Source: JAGOPB01 sp964606295 | GTDB lineage: Bacteria > Patescibacteriota > Minisyncoccia > Phycocordibacterales > UBA9973 | Length of the DNA: 26,095 bases | Assembly (NCBI GenBank): GCA_964606295.1 | Contig: CAZSFR010000010.1 | Span: 1-26,095, forward strand | Reading direction: 5' to 3' | Shown here: positions 26,092-26,095 of the stretch, in pieces | How positions within the stretch are numbered: position 1 is the first letter of the stretch | Layout of the letters: each line of letters starts with the position of its first letter | Program-made: the position numbers and the translations under genes | The notes under the pieces: generated by a model | Told to the model about the DNA's origin: nothing | The model's input: only the letters and a program-made list of their open reading frames with translations | Databases searched by the model: none

Positions 26092-26095
26092 TTTT

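Noticed and set aside
1..26095. CRISPR array, insertion sequence, integrase or phage module
   Set aside because: No regularly spaced direct repeats, transposase, integrase or phage structural gene is visible; the broken genes here look like small local lesions.

Overview
The window looks like chromosomal DNA of a Candidate Phyla Radiation (Patescibacteria) bacterium, most likely a parcubacterium. Genes are short, tightly packed and AT-leaning. Many lack a Shine-Dalgarno sequence and start right after a -10 box. Several families are typical of these genomes: a CofE-like folate glutamate ligase, DUF5654, SIMPL, a CPXCG protein and small Nudix/CYTH/HD enzymes. TGA is used as a normal stop, which argues against the recoded Gracilibacteria/Absconditabacteria. 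rplK is followed by a terminator and not by rplA, which fits the parcubacterial clade reported to lack ribosomal protein L1.

Layout. 0.2-5.4 kb: secreted protein, endonuclease III without its Fe-S cysteines, small proteins, an ABC exporter, a membrane-anchored thermonuclease with an excalibur domain, DUF5654 and a hypothetical protein. 5.4-10.6 kb: GlmU-like nucleotidyltransferase, MFS transporter, Tat-signal NAGPA-like protein, nitroreductase, HIT, CYTH and, on the minus strand, DUF1003. 10.6-13.9 kb: a DUF475-like C-terminal piece, a frameshifted GNAT, peroxiredoxin (minus), FKBP isomerase, SIMPL and a VTT membrane protein. 14.0-15.3 kb: secE-nusG-rplK. 15.3-20.3 kb: a leader peptide with a candidate attenuator, queuosine-precursor transporter and CofE-like ligase on plus; thyA-folA-dcd on minus; glyA on plus. 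20.3-25.5 kb: unknown proteins, a micro-ORF echoing the GlyA tail, then a run of small-molecule and nucleotide enzymes (VOC, degenerate Nudix, unknown 234 aa, HD, Nudix, truncated Nudix, CYTH, DNPH1-like). 25.56-26.09 kb: a DUF1599/Nmad1-like protein on minus.

Functional logic. GlyA, ThyA and FolA form the complete thymidylate cycle (methylene-THF production, dUMP methylation, DHF recycling). Dcd supplies dUTP toward dUMP. The CofE-like ligase probably adds glutamate to folate. The 21.6-25.5 kb run reads as nucleotide or phosphate-ester clean-up, but its substrates are not visible in sequence.

Regulation. Sixteen start codons, plus one minimal ORF upstream of glyA, begin 7 to 10 nt after the last base of a -10 box (often TGnTANAMT-like), most of them exactly 7. 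This predicts widespread leaderless or near-leaderless mRNAs. rplK, with a clear AAGGAG, is an exception. The most striking element is at 15316-15439: a leaderless 17-codon ORF followed by two mutually exclusive hairpins, the second an intrinsic terminator, upstream of the queuosine-precursor transporter.
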